Below, in pieces: positions 1 to 10,283 of a DNA stretch of 64,000 bases. How positions within the stretch are numbered: position 1 is the stretch's first letter; every line of letters begins with the position of its first letter. Below the pieces are notes generated by a model that was given only the letters and a program-made list of their open reading frames with translations, was not told the origin of the DNA and did no database searches. The stretch is from Streptomyces sp. TRM68367 (GTDB lineage Bacteria > Actinomycetota > Actinomycetes > Streptomycetales > Streptomycetaceae), in NCBI RefSeq assembly GCF_014495685.1, contig NZ_JACTVI010000019.1, positions 1-64,000 of the forward strand. The letters are read 5' to 3'. The translations under genes were made by a program, and so were the position numbers.

Positions 1-27
1 CGGCCGGTGCCGATGAGGCACCGGCCG
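1..27 (-). terminator. Stem-loop terminator behind the secreted protease
   Basis: Positions 1-11 and 17-27 are perfect reverse complements (11 bp, all G/C rich except one pair) around a 5-base loop. The hairpin lies about 36 bases past the stop codon of the S8 protease gene that runs leftward. There is no clear U tract, which is usual for Streptomyces terminators. The stem may continue to the left of the window. Confidence 0.6.
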
Positions 28-62
28 GCCCGCCCGCTGTTGGCCGCTGGAATCCGGTCGGC

Positions 63-1871
63 TCAGAAGGTGAGCTTCCAGCCGTTGAGCGTGCCCGTGT
101 CCTGGGCCGCGGTGTCCTGGACACGCAGCTTCCAGGTGCCGTTCGCACTCTCGCCGGAGGCGTTGACCGTGTAGGTGGTGTTCACGTTGTCCGCGGAGTC
201 CCAGGAGGCGGACTTCAGGCGGTACGCCGAACCGTCCGGCGCGACCAGGTCGATGACCAGGTCACCGCGGTAGGTGTGGGTGATGTCCACGCCGACCTGA
301 AGCGCCGAGGGCGCGTTGCCGCTGCGGCCGCTGACGGTGACCGGGGACTCGACCGCCGGGCCGTCGTCCGGGATGGCGACGGCGGCGGTGCTGGAGAACG
401 TGGTCCCCGTGCTCGCCCCGCCCTTGACGGCCTGGACCGTCTTCGCGGCGTCCGCGAGGCCCGCGCCGCAGCCGCCGGAGCAGGTGCCGGGCAGGGGACG
501 CGCGTTGGACTTGATCGCCGATTCGATCTGGGCCGGGGTCAGGGCAAAGTTCGCCGACTTCGCGAGCGCGGCCAGGCCCGCGATGTGCGGGGCGGCCATG
601 CTGGTGCCCTGGTAGTAGGAGTAGTTCTCGGTGGCCGGGGTCCGGGTGCCGGAGTTCAGCGTGGACAGGATGCCGTTGGAGGTGGTGGTCCGGGTCTCAC
701 CGCCCGGGGCGGCGATGTCCACGGCCGAGCCGTAGTTGGAGTAGAACGCGCGGCTGCCGGCACGGTTGGTCGCGGCGACGGTGACGACGTTGTTGCAGTT
801 CGCCGGGGAGGAGTTGGCGGCGTCCTGGTTCGCGTTGCCGGCCGCGACGACGACCGTCGTGCCGCGGTTCACGGCGGCGTTGATGGCGTTCTGGGTCGCG
901 GTGGAGCAGGCGCCGCCCCCGCCGAGGCTCATGTTGATGACCTTGGCGACGTCGGTGTTGGCGGGCACGCCGGAGACTGTGCCGCCGGACGCCCAGGTGA
1001 TGGCGTCGATGATGTCGGAGTCGTAGCCGCCGCACTTGCCGAGGACGCGCACCGGGGAGATCTTCGCGTTGTACGCGATACCGGCGACGCCCTTGTTGTT
1101 GTTGGTGACGGCGGCGATGGTGCCCGCGACGTGGGTGCCGTGCCAGGAGGAGTCGCTGGCGGGGATGCCCGGACCGCACTCGTTGGCGTTGTACCAGTCG
1201 CCCGGGTCGGCCGGGTCGCTGTCGCGGCCGTTGCCGTCGACGGCGACGCCGGCGTCGGAGATGAAGTCGTACCCGCCGACAATGTTCGCGGCGAGGTCGG
1301 AGTGGGTGACGTAGCCGGTGTCGATGACGGCGACGGTCACGCCGGTGCCGGTGGCGACGTCCCAGGCGCCCGGCACCCGCATACCGGCCGTGGCCTCGGA
1401 CAGGTCCCACTGCTTGGCGTACTCGGTGTCGTTCGGCGTGGCCAACGGCTTGTTCAGTCGGTCCGGTACGACGTAGGCGACCTGCGGGTCGGCCTCGTAC
1501 TCGGCGACGACGCCGGCTACAGCCTTCCGGCTGAGGTTCTCGCCGAGGCCGACGAGGGCGGCGCCGGTGCCGAGGCGGCGCTGGAAGTCGACGTTCTCGC
1601 CGGCCCCCTTGCCCTTGGTCTCGGCGTCGTCGGCGGCGGCCTTGTTCGACCTGGCCTCGGCGGCACCGGACTTGTAGCCGACGATGAGCCGCTCGGCCGG
1701 GGTGCCGGGGGCGGCCTCGGCCTGGGCCGTCGGGACGGCGGCCTCCCGGGTCGCGGTGTCCTGGGCGACGGCGACCTGGGCGGTGGCGGCGGTCAGCAGG
1801 GCCGCGGAGACCGCGGCGGCGGATATGAGCTTCCGTCTGGAAGGGGTGCTCGGGGAATTGGAGATACGCAA
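63..1871 (-). CDS. Secreted subtilisin-family (S8) serine protease with C-terminal P domain
   Basis: An extracellular endopeptidase of 602 residues. I start it at a TTG (1871) because AAAGG sits 7 bases upstream and the next residues form a signal peptide with basic residues near 11-13 followed by an Ala-rich hydrophobic stretch to about residue 37. The longer upstream frame has no signal. An inhibitor-I9-like propeptide spans about 60-140. The catalytic triad is visible as D184 (VIDTG), H244 (HGTHVAG) and S424 (GTSMAAPH). Residues about 490-602 form a proprotein-convertase P domain, which in this family helps fold or stabilise the catalytic domain. Length and domain order match Streptomyces S8/P-domain proteases. 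The gene is monocistronic and is followed by a hairpin. The substrate is unknown. Confidence 0.9.
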   Translation of the reverse strand: MRISNSPSTPSRRKLISAAAVSAALLTAATAQVAVAQDTATREAAVPTAQAEAAPGTPAERLIVGYKSGAAEARSNKAAADDAETKGKGAGENVDFQRRLGTGAALVGLGENLSRKAVAGVVAEYEADPQVAYVVPDRLNKPLATPNDTEYAKQWDLSEATAGMRVPGAWDVATGTGVTVAVIDTGYVTHSDLAANIVGGYDFISDAGVAVDGNGRDSDPADPGDWYNANECGPGIPASDSSWHGTHVAGTIAAVTNNNKGVAGIAYNAKISPVRVLGKCGGYDSDIIDAITWASGGTVSGVPANTDVAKVINMSLGGGGACSTATQNAINAAVNRGTTVVVAAGNANQDAANSSPANCNNVVTVAATNRAGSRAFYSNYGSAVDIAAPGGETRTTTSNGILSTLNSGTRTPATENYSYYQGTSMAAPHIAGLAALAKSANFALTPAQIESAIKSNARPLPGTCSGGCGAGLADAAKTVQAVKGGASTGTTFSSTAAVAIPDDGPAVESPVTVSGRSGNAPSALQVGVDITHTYRGDLVIDLVAPDGSAYRLKSASWDSADNVNTTYTVNASGESANGTWKLRVQDTAAQDTGTLNGWKLTF

Positions 1872-2226
1872 GGGCTTGCCTTTCGTGCCGTACTCCGGAC
1901 AGCGGGCAGCGCGGAGTGGCGGGGAAACGCTTCGTCGTCGAAGCGGCGGGGGGTGGTGCGAAAAGCGGCGCGGCGGCCGGCCATGCGCGAGCTGCGACCC
2001 GTTCGGGGTTACCTGTGGGTCAGCTGTGCTCGAACAATAGGCAAAGAGGAGGTCATAGGGGTATGGGGGGAAACCCTCTATCTGGTCGGGAACCGCCGCT
2101 GCGCGCAGGGCGGTTGACCGGGAATGGTCCGTTTTCGAGCGGGTCGCCGGGCACTGAACGTGCCGCACCGTTCGTCCCTGTGGGACGGGTGCCCACCGTT
2201 CCCGTCCCGCCGAGGAGACGTTCCCG
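1872..2226. other. Divergent intergenic region, protease / LPMO remnant
   Basis: These 355 bases between the protease start and the LPMO pseudogene start hold the upstream regions of both. I see no convincing gene and no strong -10/-35 pair. Long overlapping frames here are G/C-driven shadows. Confidence 0.4.
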
Positions 2227-2852
2227 ATGACCGTGCACCGCGTCGCCCTCGTGGCCGCCCTCGTGACCCCGGCCCTGCTGCCGCTGTGGGCGGCGGCACC
2301 GGCGCACGCGCACGGCGCGCTGACCCGGTGAGCCGGGTGTACGCCTGCTCGCCCGAGCGCGGCGCCGGCGCGCTCGGCGGCCTGCCGGGCGGTCGTCGCC
2401 GCGAACGGCGCTCCCTTCACGGCGTGGGACAACCTGCGGGTGGCGAACGTGAACGGGCGGGACCGGCGGGTGATCCCCGACGGGCAGCTGCGCGGCGGAC
2501 GGCTGCCCGCGCACCGGGGCCTCGACGATCCCGCACACTGGCACGTTCCGGATGTACCTGACCAACCCCGGCTACGACCCGCCGCGGCCGCTCACCTGGT
2601 CCGACCTGCCGGAGCAGTCGTCCGCCGAGGTGACGGACCCGGCCCTGACGGACCGCGCGTACCGGATGAGGGCGACGGCCCGGCCGCGTACGGCGCAGCA
2701 GGCGTCGCCGCCCGGAGACGACAGCACCCCGGAAGCCGCCGCCACGGACGACACCGGCTGGGGACCGTCCGCGCCAGCACCGCGGCGGCGCCGCCGCGGT
2801 GCTGGCGCTCACCCGCGGCGCCGCCCTGGTGGTGCATCTGCGTCGGCGATGA
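2227..2852 (+). pseudogene. Decayed lytic polysaccharide monooxygenase (AA10, chitin-binding protein)
   Basis: An ATG at 2227 opens a good signal peptide ending APAHAHGALT, where the mature N-terminal His would begin the copper site of an AA10 enzyme. The frame stops at 2329. The expected continuation (PVSRVYACSPE) is in another frame and is consistent with a 4-base deletion. Later conserved stretches lie in further frames: NGAPFTAWDNLRVANVNGRD near 2400-2460, FRMYLTNPGYDP near 2548, PLTWSDLP near 2590, and a C-terminal membrane anchor ending HLRRR with TGA at 2850-2852. The middle of the catalytic domain, including the second copper-ligand region, is missing. At least three frameshifts plus a deletion make this non-functional. 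Confidence 0.8.
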
Positions 2853-2870
2853 ACTGCCTTCGTCAGTCGG

Positions 2871-3965
<1,095 letters not shown>

Positions 3966-4007
3966 TCACAGCTGACGCACAACCAACACTTTTTGTTCAC
4001 ACTTCCC

Positions 4008-4037
4008 TTGACCCTTGGTTGTAACCACCGGTAACTT
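4008..4037 (+). promoter_or_regulatory. Candidate sigma-70-type promoter of the DUF6230-DUF6114 pair
   Basis: TTGACC (4008-4013) and TAACTT (4032-4037) are separated by 18 bases and lie about 140 bases before the ATG at 4177. The sequence match is good and the spacing typical. There is no experimental support. Confidence 0.35.
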
Positions 4038-4176
4038 CCTCGGCGGCTACTGCGGCGTAACGAGAAACCCCTTAAAACCGCCGGGAGTTGCGAGCCGGCG
4101 TGCCCGCAGCCGGTGTCCGCGCCAGGACAGCCTGCTATCAGAGCCCGACCAGCGTTTCTATGCACCTGGAGCAGAC

Positions 4177-4896
4177 ATGGCTTCATCCTCGGACCTCAGC
4201 CCGCCCGCCGGCCACACCCCCGGGCATCCGGAAAGCGATTCCGCGCACGCGGAGACCTCGCAGACCCATGCCACCCCCGAGACCCCCGATGGCTCGCAAA
4301 GACGCGGGCGGGTGCGGATGCGGCGGGCCGCGGTGCCGGCGGTGCCGGCCGCCGCGATCACCGCGGGGCTCGCGATCCTCACCGCGCAGGGGGCGCTGGG
4401 CGTGCAGTTCGCGATCTCCGGCATGCCCTTCACGGTCACCGCGACCGAGCTCAAGGGCACCGGCTTCGCGCAGTTCGGCGGGCTCGACAACATGGCCGAG
4501 GGCAGCCCGAACGCGGGTGACACCGGTGGGCAGGTGCTGGTCGTCACCTCCGTGATCAAGGACGCGACGCTCACCAAGCTGTGCCAGAGCGTGGACCTCG
4601 GCGGCACCAACCTGGTGATCAGGGCGGGCGGCGGGGCGCAGAAGGTGAGGGCGAACGACCTGGTCACCGACTCGACGGAGCTGTCCGGCAACGCCGCGTT
4701 CACCGACATCGAGATCGGCAACGACGCCAGCGAACTGAACAAGGCCGGGCCGCTGGGCCGCGGCCCGAAGGGCGTGTTCAGCCAGCAGTCCGACACCGTG
4801 CGCATCGCCAACCTGCGGCAGACCAACTACGCCACTACGGCTGGCGTGTTCAAGCTTCCGGGTCTGAAACTCCGCTTCAGCGAGTCGGGTTGCTGA
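4177..4896 (+). CDS. DUF6230 family membrane-anchored exported protein
   Basis: A 239-residue protein. The ATG at 4177 follows GGAG with 5 bases between. A hydrophilic Ser/Pro/Thr-rich N-terminus of about 50 residues precedes an RRGRVRMRR basic patch and one hydrophobic helix (about 54-75), so it looks membrane-anchored with an exported beta-rich domain (FAISGMPFTVTATELKGTGF onward). The family is known from actinomycetes, often annotated loosely as cholesterol esterase, but no esterase motif is present. It overlaps the DUF6114 gene by one base (TGATG), so the two are translationally coupled. Function is unknown. Confidence 0.8.
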   Translation: MASSSDLSPPAGHTPGHPESDSAHAETSQTHATPETPDGSQRRGRVRMRRAAVPAVPAAAITAGLAILTAQGALGVQFAISGMPFTVTATELKGTGFAQFGGLDNMAEGSPNAGDTGGQVLVVTSVIKDATLTKLCQSVDLGGTNLVIRAGGGAQKVRANDLVTDSTELSGNAAFTDIEIGNDASELNKAGPLGRGPKGVFSQQSDTVRIANLRQTNYATTAGVFKLPGLKLRFSESGC

Positions 4897-5381
4897 TGCC
4901 GGACCGGCCACGACAAGGAGTGCGGTCCGCCTTCCGCGGGTGGCGGGCCGCCCGGCCGTTCTGGGGCGGGCTGCTGCTCGCGCTGGGCGGGGCGGAGATC
5001 CTGCTCACACAGAAGGCGTCGCTGAGGGTGGTGCTGCACGTCGGCATGCAGGGTCTGGCGGGCTATCTGCTGCCGGCCCTGATGGTGCTGTGCGGGCTGC
5101 TGGTCCTCTTCAACCCCGCGCAGCGCCTGTTCTACTCGATCACCGGTGTCCTGGTCTCCCTCGGGACCTGGATCACCTCGAACGTGGGCGGCTTCTTCCT
5201 CGGCCTCCTCCTGGGCTGCGTCGGCAGCTGCCTGGCCTTCGGCTGGCTCCCGAACCAGGAGCCGCGCGTGAGCCGGCGGCAGCGGCGCAAGCGGGCGCGG
5301 GCGGCGCGGGACGTAGCGGGGTCGGTGGAGTCACGGGCCGTACCGGGATCGGTGGAGCGGGGCGCGAGCGGCGCGGCCTGA
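4896..5381 (+). CDS. DUF6114 family integral membrane protein
   Basis: A 161-residue protein starting inside the stop of the DUF6230 gene. Four hydrophobic helices are visible at roughly 20-38, 45-65, 70-88 and 92-118 (ending FGWLP), followed by a basic and low-complexity cytoplasmic tail. In Streptomyces this family is nearly always encoded directly after DUF6230, which suggests a membrane complex or an export/anchoring partner. That last point is inference. No enzymatic motif is seen. Confidence 0.8.
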   Translation: MPDRPRQGVRSAFRGWRAARPFWGGLLLALGGAEILLTQKASLRVVLHVGMQGLAGYLLPALMVLCGLLVLFNPAQRLFYSITGVLVSLGTWITSNVGGFFLGLLLGCVGSCLAFGWLPNQEPRVSRRQRRKRARAARDVAGSVESRAVPGSVERGASGAA

Positions 5382-5447
5382 ATCCGGGCGCTGGGCGCCT
5401 CCCCTGCATGCCGGTGCGCGTCCACGTCCTGGGCGCGCACTGCGCCG

Positions 5448-5660
5448 TCATCCCCTTGTGGCGGGCGGCGGCTCCACCGGCGTCGGCGCCGTGTCCTCCG
5501 TGCCGGTCTCCTCCTTCATCGCCTTCGCCTCGCTCTTGAGGATGCGCATCGAGCGGCCGAGTGCCCGGGCCGTGTCCGGGAGCTTCTTGGAGCCGAACAG
5601 GACGATCACAACGATCGCCAGGACCAGCAGGTGCCAGGGTTCCAGTCCGTTACGCAGCAT
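5448..5660 (-). CDS. tatA: Twin-arginine translocase subunit TatA-like protein
   Basis: A 70-residue protein. The ATG at 5660 follows GAGGAGGG. A single hydrophobic helix (about 9-22) is followed by the FGSKKLPD hinge and an amphipathic helix ([21 protein letters not shown]), the standard TatA layout. A short acidic/proline tail follows. The protein would oligomerise in the membrane to form the size-flexible Tat channel. No tatB or tatC is adjacent, so this is a stand-alone paralogue. It is divergent from the LCP gene across a 76-base gap that contains an inverted repeat. Confidence 0.9.
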   Translation of the reverse strand: MLRNGLEPWHLLVLAIVVIVLFGSKKLPDTARALGRSMRILKSEAKAMKEETGTEDTAPTPVEPPPATRG

Positions 5661-5681
5661 GCCCGCGCCCTCCTCTTGCCC

Positions 5682-5705
5682 ACAGTTGCTACATTGCGCA
5701 ACTGT
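5682..5705. promoter_or_regulatory. Operator-like inverted repeat between tatA and the LCP gene
   Basis: ACAGTTGC (5682-5689) and GCAACTGT (5698-5705) are perfect inverted copies with an 8-base spacer. The surrounding sequence extends into a longer imperfect palindrome centred on TTGCGCAA. Its placement in the middle of a short divergent gap fits a repressor site acting on both genes. No regulator gene is adjacent. Confidence 0.5.
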
Positions 5706-5736
5706 ACAACGAAAGCGAGACAGCAAGAGGGCGCCC

Positions 5737-7272
5737 ATGACCGTCACCAGCAGCCGCAGGTCAGCACACCCGCGGCATCGGAGCGGCGGCGAGGGCCGCG
5801 GCAGGCGGTCCGCCGCCCGGGACCGTCGGCGGCGGCGCGGTCGCCGGATACGCGTCGGGCTCACCATCTGCCTGGCACTGCTGGTGCTGGCGGGGGCGGG
5901 GGCCGGCTGGCTGTACTTCAAGCTCGACGGCAACATCAGCACGTTCGACGCGGGCGGCCTGTCCGACCACCGCCCGGACGCCGGCTCGTCGAAGGGCGAG
6001 AACGTCCTGGTCATCGGCTCCGACACGCGCACCGACGGCAACAACAAGCTGGGCGGCGGCGACAAGAACGACGTGGGCCGCTCCGACACGACGTTCCTGC
6101 TGCACATCTACGCCGACCACCAACACGCCCTCGCCGTCTCCATCCCGCGCGACACCCTGGTCACGATCCCGCCCTGCAAGCTCCCCGACGGCACCTGGAC
6201 GAAGGCGCAGCCGCAGACGATGTTCAACGCGGCCTACTCCGTCGGACAGACGGCCAAGGGCAACCCGGCCTGCACGCAGAACACCGTCGAGCAGCTCACC
6301 GGGCTGCGGGTCGATCACACCGTCGTCGTCGACTTCAAGGGCTTCGCCCGGCTGACGGAGGTGGTGGGCGGCGTCAAGGTGTGCCTGCCGCAGAACGTGT
6401 ACGAGAACGATCTCAACCCGCACCTCACCTCGCCGGGCCGGCTGCTGTTCCGCAAGGGCGAGCAGACCGTCTCCGGGCAGCGGGCCCTGGACTACGTCCG
6501 CATCCGGCACGGTATCGGCGACGGCTCCGACATCGGCCGTATCAAGCGCCAGCAGGCGTTCGTGGCCAGCCTGTTGAAGGAGGTGAAGAGCAACGGCTTC
6601 ACCCCGGCGAAGCTGCTGCCGCTGGCCGAGGCCGCCACGAAGTCGCTGACCGTGGACCCGGGCCTCGGTTCGGCCGGGAAGCTCATCTCCTTCGCGATGT
6701 CGCTGAAGGACATCGACCTGCACAACACGAAGTTCGTCACGCTGCCGTGGCGGTACGAGGGGTCGCGCGTGGCGGTGGTGCAGCCGGACGCCGACGCGCT
6801 CTTCGCCGCGCTGAAGGACGACCGCACGATCGACGGCAAGTACGCCGGGGGCAAGAAGCACGGGACGGCAAAGCCCGCTCCGTCCGCCACGGCCGTCTCC
6901 GGTGCCGGCATCGACGTGGCCGTCTACAACGGCACCACCGCCACCGGCCTCGCCGCCCGCGGCGCCGCCCAGCTCACCGCCGACGGCTTCACCGTCACCG
7001 GCACGGCGACCGCGAGCGCCCAGGACCACACCACCACGCTCGTCGAGTACGGCCCCGGCCTGGAGGACAAGGCCCGCACGGTCGCCCGGGTGTTCCCCGG
7101 CGCCGAACTCCAGCCGGTGACCGGCACCGGGATCAACGTCGTCCTCGGCCAGTCGTACGCCGCCACACCCGCGGCCTCCGCGTCCCCGGCCCCGGCCGCC
7201 GTGCCCTCGGCGGTCGCCGAAGGGGCGCGCTCGGCGGACGACAACCCCTGCTCGAACCTCACCTACGGCTGA
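5737..7272 (+). CDS. LytR-CpsA-Psr (LCP) family cell-wall glycopolymer ligase
   Basis: A 511-residue protein starting at ATG 5737 after AAGAGGG. A long Arg-rich cytoplasmic N-terminus leads to one membrane helix (about 40-60). The LCP domain (about 110-290) carries [17 protein letters not shown] and the arginine-rich [21 protein letters not shown], residues that bind the pyrophosphate of polyprenyl-linked substrates. A C-terminal LytR_C domain covers about 388-480. Family members transfer glycopolymers such as teichoic acids to peptidoglycan outside the membrane. The stop overlaps the convergent ATPase gene by 14 bases. Confidence 0.9.
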   Translation: MTVTSSRRSAHPRHRSGGEGRGRRSAARDRRRRRGRRIRVGLTICLALLVLAGAGAGWLYFKLDGNISTFDAGGLSDHRPDAGSSKGENVLVIGSDTRTDGNNKLGGGDKNDVGRSDTTFLLHIYADHQHALAVSIPRDTLVTIPPCKLPDGTWTKAQPQTMFNAAYSVGQTAKGNPACTQNTVEQLTGLRVDHTVVVDFKGFARLTEVVGGVKVCLPQNVYENDLNPHLTSPGRLLFRKGEQTVSGQRALDYVRIRHGIGDGSDIGRIKRQQAFVASLLKEVKSNGFTPAKLLPLAEAATKSLTVDPGLGSAGKLISFAMSLKDIDLHNTKFVTLPWRYEGSRVAVVQPDADALFAALKDDRTIDGKYAGGKKHGTAKPAPSATAVSGAGIDVAVYNGTTATGLAARGAAQLTADGFTVTGTATASAQDHTTTLVEYGPGLEDKARTVARVFPGAELQPVTGTGINVVLGQSYAATPAASASPAPAAVPSAVAEGARSADDNPCSNLTYG

Positions 7273-9940
7273 GCCTGCGGCCGAGCCGGGCGCGTGCCGC
7301 CGTCAGGGCGAGCGCGTACAGGCCGAGGACGGCGGCGAGCAGCGCGTAGTACGCGGCGGGCAGGGGCGTCATGCCGAGCGGGGCGCCCAGCGGGCTCGGC
7401 GGCAGCAGCAGGCCGACGACGGCGAGGCCGGTGGCAGCCCGGCCGACGGGTCCCGGCCCCCTGCCCTCGGCGAGCCGGCGGCCGCTGCGCAGGAGCAGCA
7501 TCACCAGGGCCTGGGTGAGCAGGTTCTCGGTGAACCACGCCGCGTGGAACAGGGACTGGTCGCGTACGGCGTCGCCGGCGCCGTCGAGGGCGAGGCCGAG
7601 GACGGCGAAGGTGGCGAGGTCGGCGACCGCGTTGAGCAGGCCGAAGCCGGTGATGAAGCGCAGGAAGGAGCGCGGGCGCAGCACGGCCGGGCGGCGCAGC
7701 GCCGCCGCGTCGGGGCGGTCGTGGGCGAAGGCGAGCTGGGCCGCGTCGAAGCACAGGTTCTGCACCAGCACCTGGGCCGGGAGCATCGGCAGGAACGGCA
7801 GCAGCAGGCCGGCGGCGAGCATGGCGATGACGTTGCCGAGGTTCGAGGAGAGCGTGACCCGCAGGTAGGAGGCGATGTTGCCGCTCGCGTGCCGGCCGGC
7901 GGTGACGGCGTGCCCGATCGCCGTGAGGTCCTTGTCGGCGAGCACGACGTCGGCGCTCTCCCGCGCCACGTCCACGGCGGACCGCGGCGCGATCCCGACG
8001 TCCGCGGCCCGCAGCGCGGGCACGTCGTTGACCCCGTCCCCAAGAAACCCGACGGTGTGCCCGGCGGCCCGCAGCGCTGCGACGACCCGGGCCTTGTCCT
8101 CGGGTGTGCAGCGGGCGACGACGGTGGTGCGGCCGAGGCCGTCACCGGCGGGGGTGGTCCCGGCCGCCGGCGCGCGGCGGCCCCGGGCGCTTTCCGTGCG
8201 GCTGTCCAGGACGGCTCCGGTACGACCGTCCCGCGCGGCCTCCGCGAATCCCTCGCCCGCCACCCTTACGTCCCCGAGTTCCAGCCCCAGTTCCCGGCAC
8301 ACGCGGGCCGCCGTCGACGGGTGGTCGCCCGTGAGGACCTTGACGGTGATGCCGCTGGCGGTCAGGGCACGCAGGGCCTCGGTGGCGGTCGGGGTGAGGG
8401 TGTCGCGGAAGGTGACCAGGCCGCGGAAGGTCAGGCCGCGTGCGTCGGCGGGGCCGCCGGTGCGGGTGCCGCCGGGGCGGTCGGCGCAGGCGATGGGGGT
8501 CCCCCCGCGCGAGTGGGTTCGAGCGTGGGGGAGGTCGGTGGTGGCGACGGCCAGGAGGCGCAGGCCGGTGTCCGCCTCGCGGGCGGCGAGGGAGAGGAGT
8601 CGCTCGCGTTCGCCGGGCTCCAGTGCGCAGCGGTCCAGGACGGCCTCGACGGCGCCCTTGACGACGTGGATGTGCCGTCCGAGGGAGCCGCGCAGGACGG
8701 CGGTGGCGAGGCGCCGTTCCGGGTCGAAGGGTGCGGCGTCGACGCCGTCGTACTCCTCGCCGACCGAGCCCGCCGCCTCCAGCAGGGCCTCGTCGAGGGC
8801 GTCCGGTGCGGGCAGTTCGGCGAGCTGGAGGGTCCACCAGGCGGCGACGGCGGCCCAGTGCAGCGCCTCCGGGTCGTCCCGTCCGGCCGCGTCGAGGGAG
8901 CGTTCGACGACGGGCCGGTCCTGGGTGAGGGTGCCGGTCTTGTCGACGCACAGCACGTCGACCGCGCCGAGGTCGTGCAGTGCGGGCAGCCGGGTGACGA
9001 TCACGCCGTGGGCGCGGGCGAGGAGCGCGGCGCCGCGGGCCAGACAGGTGGTGACGATCACCGGAAGCATCTCGGGGGTCAGCCCGACGGCGACCGCGAC
9101 GGCGAACGGCAGCGTCTCCAGGCCGCGCCCGCGCAGGGCGGCGCCCGCCATGAGGACCAGCGGCGGCGTCAGCAGCATGAACCGGATGAGCACCCAGGAG
9201 ATGCCGTGCACGGACCGGTCGAAGGCGCCGGGCTCGCGCCGCGCGGGCGGTCCGTGGGCGGCGGCGAGCCGGGTCCGCACGCCCGTCGCGAGCACCACCG
9301 CGCTGGCGCTGCCGGAGGCGACCGCGCTGCCCTGGAAGCAGAGATGGGGCTGGGCGAAGGGGTCCTCGCCGGCCGTGCCGGGTTCCTCGACGGCGTCCTT
9401 GGGGACCGGCGTGGACTCACCGGTCAGCGCGGCCTGGTGCACGGTGAGGCCGCGGGCGCGCAGCAGCCGTACGTCCGCGGGTACGAGGTCCCCCGGCCCG
9501 AGCCGCAGCACGTCGCCCGGCACCAGCTCGGCGACCGGTACCTCGCGGGCGCGCGGCGGCTCGCCGTCCCCCGCGCGGCGCAGCACGGTCGCCGTGCCCG
9601 CGACCAGCTCGCGCAGCGCGGCCATGGACCGGTCGGCGCGGTGCTCCCCGCTCGCGCGCAGCACGCAACTGACGGCGACGAGGGCAAGGATGACGGCGGC
9701 CGTGCCCCAGGAGGCGACGGCCGCGGAGACCAGGCCCAGACACAGCAGGACGGCCGTGAACGGGTCCCGCAGCCCCCGCACGCACCGGCGGGCCCAGGAG
9801 GGCGTACGGCGCTGCGGCAGCGTGTTCTCGCCCGCCGCCGTCAGCCGCCGCCGGGCCTCGTCCTCGGTGAGTCCGCTCGGGCCGGTGTCCAGCCGCCGCA
9901 GCACCTGCAGCCAGGTGCCGTCGGCGGTCTCAGAGGCCAT
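7259..9940 (-). CDS. P-type cation-transporting ATPase, Mg2+ (MgtA/MgtB-like) subfamily
   Basis: An 893-residue membrane pump. The N-terminal cation-ATPase domain is followed by the actuator motif (ALTGESTPVPKD), the phosphorylation site D333 in DKTGTLT, and the hinge GDGVNDVPALRAADVGI. Hydrophobic helices lie around 65-90, 245-300 and in the last 220 residues. The order and the PFAVAVAVGLTPEMLPVIV segment resemble bacterial Mg2+ importers (type IIIB), although Ca2+ or another cation cannot be excluded by eye. It overlaps the upstream ArsR gene by 11 bases, so it is probably translated with and controlled by that regulator. A repeat-derived insertion (8497-8533) adds about 12 residues near residue 470 in the nucleotide-binding domain. 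Confidence 0.88.
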   Translation of the reverse strand: MASETADGTWLQVLRRLDTGPSGLTEDEARRRLTAAGENTLPQRRTPSWARRCVRGLRDPFTAVLLCLGLVSAAVASWGTAAVILALVAVSCVLRASGEHRADRSMAALRELVAGTATVLRRAGDGEPPRAREVPVAELVPGDVLRLGPGDLVPADVRLLRARGLTVHQAALTGESTPVPKDAVEEPGTAGEDPFAQPHLCFQGSAVASGSASAVVLATGVRTRLAAAHGPPARREPGAFDRSVHGISWVLIRFMLLTPPLVLMAGAALRGRGLETLPFAVAVAVGLTPEMLPVIVTTCLARGAALLARAHGVIVTRLPALHDLGAVDVLCVDKTGTLTQDRPVVERSLDAAGRDDPEALHWAAVAAWWTLQLAELPAPDALDEALLEAAGSVGEEYDGVDAAPFDPERRLATAVLRGSLGRHIHVVKGAVEAVLDRCALEPGERERLLSLAAREADTGLRLLAVATTDLPHARTHSRGGTPIACADRPGGTRTGGPADARGLTFRGLVTFRDTLTPTATEALRALTASGITVKVLTGDHPSTAARVCRELGLELGDVRVAGEGFAEAARDGRTGAVLDSRTESARGRRAPAAGTTPAGDGLGRTTVVARCTPEDKARVVAALRAAGHTVGFLGDGVNDVPALRAADVGIAPRSAVDVARESADVVLADKDLTAIGHAVTAGRHASGNIASYLRVTLSSNLGNVIAMLAAGLLLPFLPMLPAQVLVQNLCFDAAQLAFAHDRPDAAALRRPAVLRPRSFLRFITGFGLLNAVADLATFAVLGLALDGAGDAVRDQSLFHAAWFTENLLTQALVMLLLRSGRRLAEGRGPGPVGRAATGLAVVGLLLPPSPLGAPLGMTPLPAAYYALLAAVLGLYALALTAARARLGRRLSRR
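8497..8533 (-). repeat. 37-base interspersed palindromic repeat, copy 1 (inside the ATPase gene)
   Basis: On the minus strand this 37-base stretch matches positions 29220-29256 (plus strand) at 32 of 37 positions. It is an imperfect hairpin running from a CTCCCCCAC arm to a GCGGGGGGACCC arm. It is translated in frame within the ATPase as LPHARTHSRGGTP, which looks like an insertion. Small hairpin repeats of this kind are common between Streptomyces genes. Confidence 0.6.
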
Positions 9941-10283
9941 GGAGGCGGCGCGCGGGGGCCGCGCGGTCGCCGAGCCGGTCCACCATCAGCCGCACCACGT
10001 CCACCACGGCCGCCTGCTCGTGGGCGTCGACGTAGTACACCTGGCGGCGGCCCTCGCGGCGGGAGCGGACGAGCCCGGCGAGCTTGAGCTTGGTCAGGTG
10101 CTGGCTGACCGCGGGCAGCGCGCCGCCGACCCGCTCGGCGAGCCCGGTCACGTCGCTCTCACCGCGGATCAGCGCCCACACAATGTGCAGCCGGGCAGGC
10201 GAGGCGAGCAGCCCGAAGGCCGCGGCCGCCTCGGTGAACACCTCGACGGACGGATCCTCGAAGCCACCACCGGCTGCCGCCAC
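9930..10283 (-). CDS. ArsR-family winged-helix transcriptional regulator
   Basis: A 117-residue protein. The GTG at 10283 is preceded by AGGAGG at 8 bases. The winged helix spans about 20-95: FGLLASPARLHIVWALIRGE, the recognition helix region GGALPAVSQHLTKLKLAGLV, and the wing RREGRRQVYYVD. ArsR proteins are usually metal- or thiol-responsive repressors, but no clear CxC metal motif is present here. The gene precedes and overlaps the P-type ATPase, so it is the likely regulator of that pump and of itself. The ligand is unknown. Confidence 0.85.
   Translation of the reverse strand: MAAAGGGFEDPSVEVFTEAAAAFGLLASPARLHIVWALIRGESDVTGLAERVGGALPAVSQHLTKLKLAGLVRSRREGRRQVYYVDAHEQAAVVDVVRLMVDRLGDRAAPARRLHGL

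Noticed and set aside
276..2117. Long 613-codon open frame opposite the S8 protease
   Set aside because: It is antisense to a gene with complete catalytic motifs and its product is Gly/Arg/Val repeats typical of high-GC shadow frames.
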